Positions 7,860-10,224 of a DNA stretch of 10,224 nucleotides are shown here, in pieces. The notes under the pieces are model-generated. The model was not told the DNA's origin and did no database searches. It worked only from the letters and a program-made list of their open reading frames with translations. How positions within the stretch are numbered: position 1 is the first letter of the stretch; each line of letters opens with the position of its first letter. This stretch comes from Saprospiraceae bacterium (GTDB taxonomy: Bacteria > Bacteroidota > Bacteroidia > Chitinophagales > Saprospiraceae). Location: contig JACMLK010000106.1 in NCBI GenBank assembly GCA_014379665.1, forward strand, positions 1-10,224, in the 5' to 3' direction. A program made the translations under genes and the position numbers.

Positions 7860-10224
7860 TTTATATTTGAATTAGTTGTTTTGTTTATTTTATACAGAGC
7901 ACAATAATCATTGTTCTTAGCAATAATCAGATATTTATTATTATTAATATTGATAGTTTTTATATCCCGTATCTCTCCGTCAATACACAAACCTGTTTTC
8001 TGATTTTCCAGATAATTAAACTCAAAATTTCCCATATTTTTAAAAACCATACCGTAAGAGCCTGCGTCAATACCCATTTCAGGTTTTGCTCTGTATTGAT
8101 TGCCTCCTAATATGATGTCTCTTTTTCCATCTCCATCAATATCTGTGATCAATCCGGTTTTCTGATCTGTCCATTGGGCTTGTAATGGCAATGCTACAAA
8201 TGTAAATACTCCTTTGTCATTCCTGAAAATTCCCGAACGGAATTCATTGATTTTATAGTTTAAAGATTGTTGGAGTACATTGTCATCAAACATATTTTTC
8301 AAACCGGCAACAGCAAATTCTTCATATTTCAATATTTTTTTCTTGAGAACGGGCAATTGTTTTACAAGATCATCGCGCATAACCCATGGAAACACACCTG
8401 AGGAGTCGCTATAACATGAAATCTGTTCAATTTGTCCGTTTCCATCAAAATCATTGACATGCATCTCAAATGTTCCGTAGCCTGATGCTAAACGGTTATT
8501 GAGTCCTTTGTTACAAACCAGCATATCCATATCACCGTCATCATCAATATCATCAATTTCAATGGATGACCAAAAGCCATAAATATTCTTAAGTCCGATT
8601 GATGGCGTTATATTCAATAAAGTATTCTTTTCTACTTTAAAAATATCTATATTCCCCATATCTTTCATAAGAATAAGTTCATCTTTTCCATCTCCGTCTA
8701 TGTCTGCTCCTTTGGCATCAATGATCATACTAAATTGAATGAATGGCGCACCGAGTTTTTGTGACATAGTATATTTTCCACTATTATTTTCATACACAAA
8801 TGATGAGGCCGGCACACCATAATTAAAGGCTTCCATCCGACCTGAAGTAAAAATATCCTTGTCATCGTCACCATCCAAATCAATCCAAACTACAGCCGAT
8901 GTAGAGTTATATTGTCCATTGAAGACTTGAGGTTTTTCAATGAAGCCATCTTTTGCGCCAATATACAACCTGTCTTTCAGACCTGATGAAGTATTGGGAA
9001 GTTCTGATCCACCACCACATACAAAAATATCCAGGAGACCGTCATCATTAAAGTCATCTATCATAATCCGACTATCTTCCATAATGGCATTTTTAATCAT
9101 GTCCGGAATTTCCCTTTTAATAAATGACCCGTTTTTTTGTTGATAAACGACCTGGGTTGATAAACCATGTGACCCACCCAAAACAATATCTTCAAGTCCA
9201 TCATTATTAAGGTCTTTGACATTAAGGTGCGGGCCTTCATTTGAAATCATATAAAACAATAATCTATCTCTGTCAAAATCAGAATACTCGTTTTCAGTAT
9301 GTTTTAATGATAACTTTCCTGAAGTTTCAGAGAAAAGTGTTGTCGGCTTTACGGCACTATTAATGGAAGATTTTTTAGGTAGTTTACTATAATCAAATGT
9401 AATAAATGTATTTAGTTTTATATCATTTTTTACCACAGACTTCATCCCGTCCGGCCAGAATATCTCTATTGAATCCAAACTTTTAATTTCACCCAAACCA
9501 ATGTGTATTCTGGGTTCCACGCATGATTCAAAACCTCTCATTGGGTTGAGTTCCTGCATTATTAGATTTGAACCCGAATGGCAAATAATCTTGATACCTA
9601 ACGCCTGAAGATTGGCAACACTGCCTTTAAATGATATACTTAAAAACGACTTCTGATTTTTTTCACTGTTATTGCGGTACAAATGTGCTTTATCATTGAT
9701 GTTATTTGTAATTAGGTCAAGATCACCGTCATTGTCTAAGTCAGCATATACAGACCCATTTGAAAATGTAAGTTTATCTAAACCGCTTTCTGATGCAGCA
9801 CTTCGAAAATTATATTTACCCTTATTCAGAAAAAGAAAATTTTGCTGTGGCTCAGATGGTATTTTTTTCATCATAGTACTGATGACTTTTTCTTTATTGT
9901 CTATCATGCTTTTGATAGCTTTCGGATTAAAATCAAAGTTTACATAATCCAGATCAGTCAGATCCTTGTAAATTCCGTTCGCTACAAAAATATCCTTAAA
10001 CCCATCATTATCAAAATCAGCAATTAACGCTCCCCAACTCCAATCAGTTGCATCTAACCCGCAAAATCTGGATATTTCTATAAATCTTAATTCCTGATTG
10101 GAACCTATATTGCCTTGATTTAGATGAAGTACATTTCTTCCAAATTGTCTGTGATACCCCTTATTAAAATTAAGATCGTACTTATCCCAGTTTTCAAATA
10201 AAGCTTTGGTTTTATATCGCTTCA
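7856..10224 (-). CDS. CRTAC1-like FG-GAP/VCBS + ASPIC/UnbV protein, 5' end outside window
   Basis: The third paralogue of the array. The frame stays open to the right edge, giving 788 visible residues. The first visible residues (KRYKTKALFENWDKYDL) align with about residue 327 of the neighbour at 3962-7297, so roughly 325 N-terminal residues, including any lipoprotein signal and five blades of propeller A, are missing. The ATG at 9907 is internal: the conserved blade with ATDWSWGALIADFDNDG lies upstream of it. Visible parts are the last two propeller A loops (D69, D161), ASPIC/UnbV at about 193-275 (MRGFES, HIGLG, IEIFWPDG), and propeller B with seven loops near D337, D390, D448, D507, D558, D591 and D694. 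The loop at D448 is DLDGDDDKD, with Asp replacing the usual Gly. The tail GGNQYRAKPEMGIDAGSYG lacks the GRYDAS sequence of the neighbour, while GEIRDI is kept. Its stop overlaps the next start as ATGA. Envelope location and calcium binding are family inference; the ligand is unknown. Confidence 0.93.
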   Translation of the reverse strand, partial: KRYKTKALFENWDKYDLNFNKGYHRQFGRNVLHLNQGNIGSNQELRFIEISRFCGLDATDWSWGALIADFDNDGFKDIFVANGIYKDLTDLDYVNFDFNPKAIKSMIDNKEKVISTMMKKIPSEPQQNFLFLNKGKYNFRSAASESGLDKLTFSNGSVYADLDNDGDLDLITNNINDKAHLYRNNSEKNQKSFLSISFKGSVANLQALGIKIICHSGSNLIMQELNPMRGFESCVEPRIHIGLGEIKSLDSIEIFWPDGMKSVVKNDIKLNTFITFDYSKLPKKSSINSAVKPTTLFSETSGKLSLKHTENEYSDFDRDRLLFYMISNEGPHLNVKDLNNDGLEDIVLGGSHGLSTQVVYQQKNGSFIKREIPDMIKNAIMEDSRIMIDDFNDDGLLDIFVCGGGSELPNTSSGLKDRLYIGAKDGFIEKPQVFNGQYNSTSAVVWIDLDGDDDKDIFTSGRMEAFNYGVPASSFVYENNSGKYTMSQKLGAPFIQFSMIIDAKGADIDGDGKDELILMKDMGNIDIFKVEKNTLLNITPSIGLKNIYGFWSSIEIDDIDDDGDMDMLVCNKGLNNRLASGYGTFEMHVNDFDGNGQIEQISCYSDSSGVFPWVMRDDLVKQLPVLKKKILKYEEFAVAGLKNMFDDNVLQQSLNYKINEFRSGIFRNDKGVFTFVALPLQAQWTDQKTGLITDIDGDGKRDIILGGNQYRAKPEMGIDAGSYGMVFKNMGNFEFNYLENQKTGLCIDGEIRDIKTININNNKYLIIAKNNDYCALYKINKTTNSNIK

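Noticed and set aside
7856..9907. ATG at 9907 as the start of the third propeller gene
   Set aside because: The frame continues upstream for 105 residues with conserved family blocks (ATDWSWGALIADFDNDG), so this is an internal Met.
9672..10027. Overlapping plus-strand ORFs of 91 and 61 codons
   Set aside because: Both are antisense to strongly conserved propeller coding sequence and show no protein-like features of their own.
781..10224. Regularly spaced similar motifs as a CRISPR array or tandem DNA repeat
   Set aside because: Spacing is irregular (roughly 100-270 bases), the copies are degenerate, and all fall in frame as FG-GAP calcium loops in proteins.

Overview
The window is AT-rich and looks like the chromosome of a Bacteroidota bacterium, perhaps of the Saprospiria, Chitinophagia or Cytophagia type; that lower rank is a guess. 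The evidence is large lipoproteins of the FG-GAP/VCBS + ASPIC/UnbV (CRTAC1-like) type, typical of environmental Bacteroidota, start codons preceded by A/T-rich leaders without Shine-Dalgarno sequences, and a short LptF/LptG-type permease whose C-terminus resembles Bacteroidota versions.

Layout. Positions 1-681 (+) hold the 3' part of an LptF/LptG-family permease of the lipopolysaccharide export machine; its start lies left of the window. A 99-base convergent gap (682-780) has no convincing terminator. The rest, 781-10224, is one minus-strand array read right to left: (i) a CRTAC1-like protein cut by the right edge (7856-10224); (ii) a small membrane-anchored or secreted protein of unknown function (7284-7859); (iii) a complete 1111-residue CRTAC1-like lipoprotein (3962-7297); (iv) a second complete, more diverged CRTAC1-like lipoprotein of 1064 residues (781-3975). 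All three internal junctions overlap (4, 14 and 14 bases), so this is almost certainly one operon with coupled translation. Its promoter and first gene lie beyond the right edge.

The three large proteins are paralogues sharing one plan: a lipoprotein signal (visible in two), a first propeller with seven Asp-rich calcium loops, an ASPIC/UnbV module, a second propeller with up to seven loops, and a conserved C-terminal tail. The member next to lptF/lptG has lost two calcium loops of the second propeller and the His-x-Gly-Leu-Gly motif of the UnbV module. They are probably calcium-stabilised envelope or surface proteins; the ligand is unknown. In Bacteroidota such proteins often lie near SusC/SusD-type transporters, but none is visible here. 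The least explained item is the 191-residue protein inside the array.
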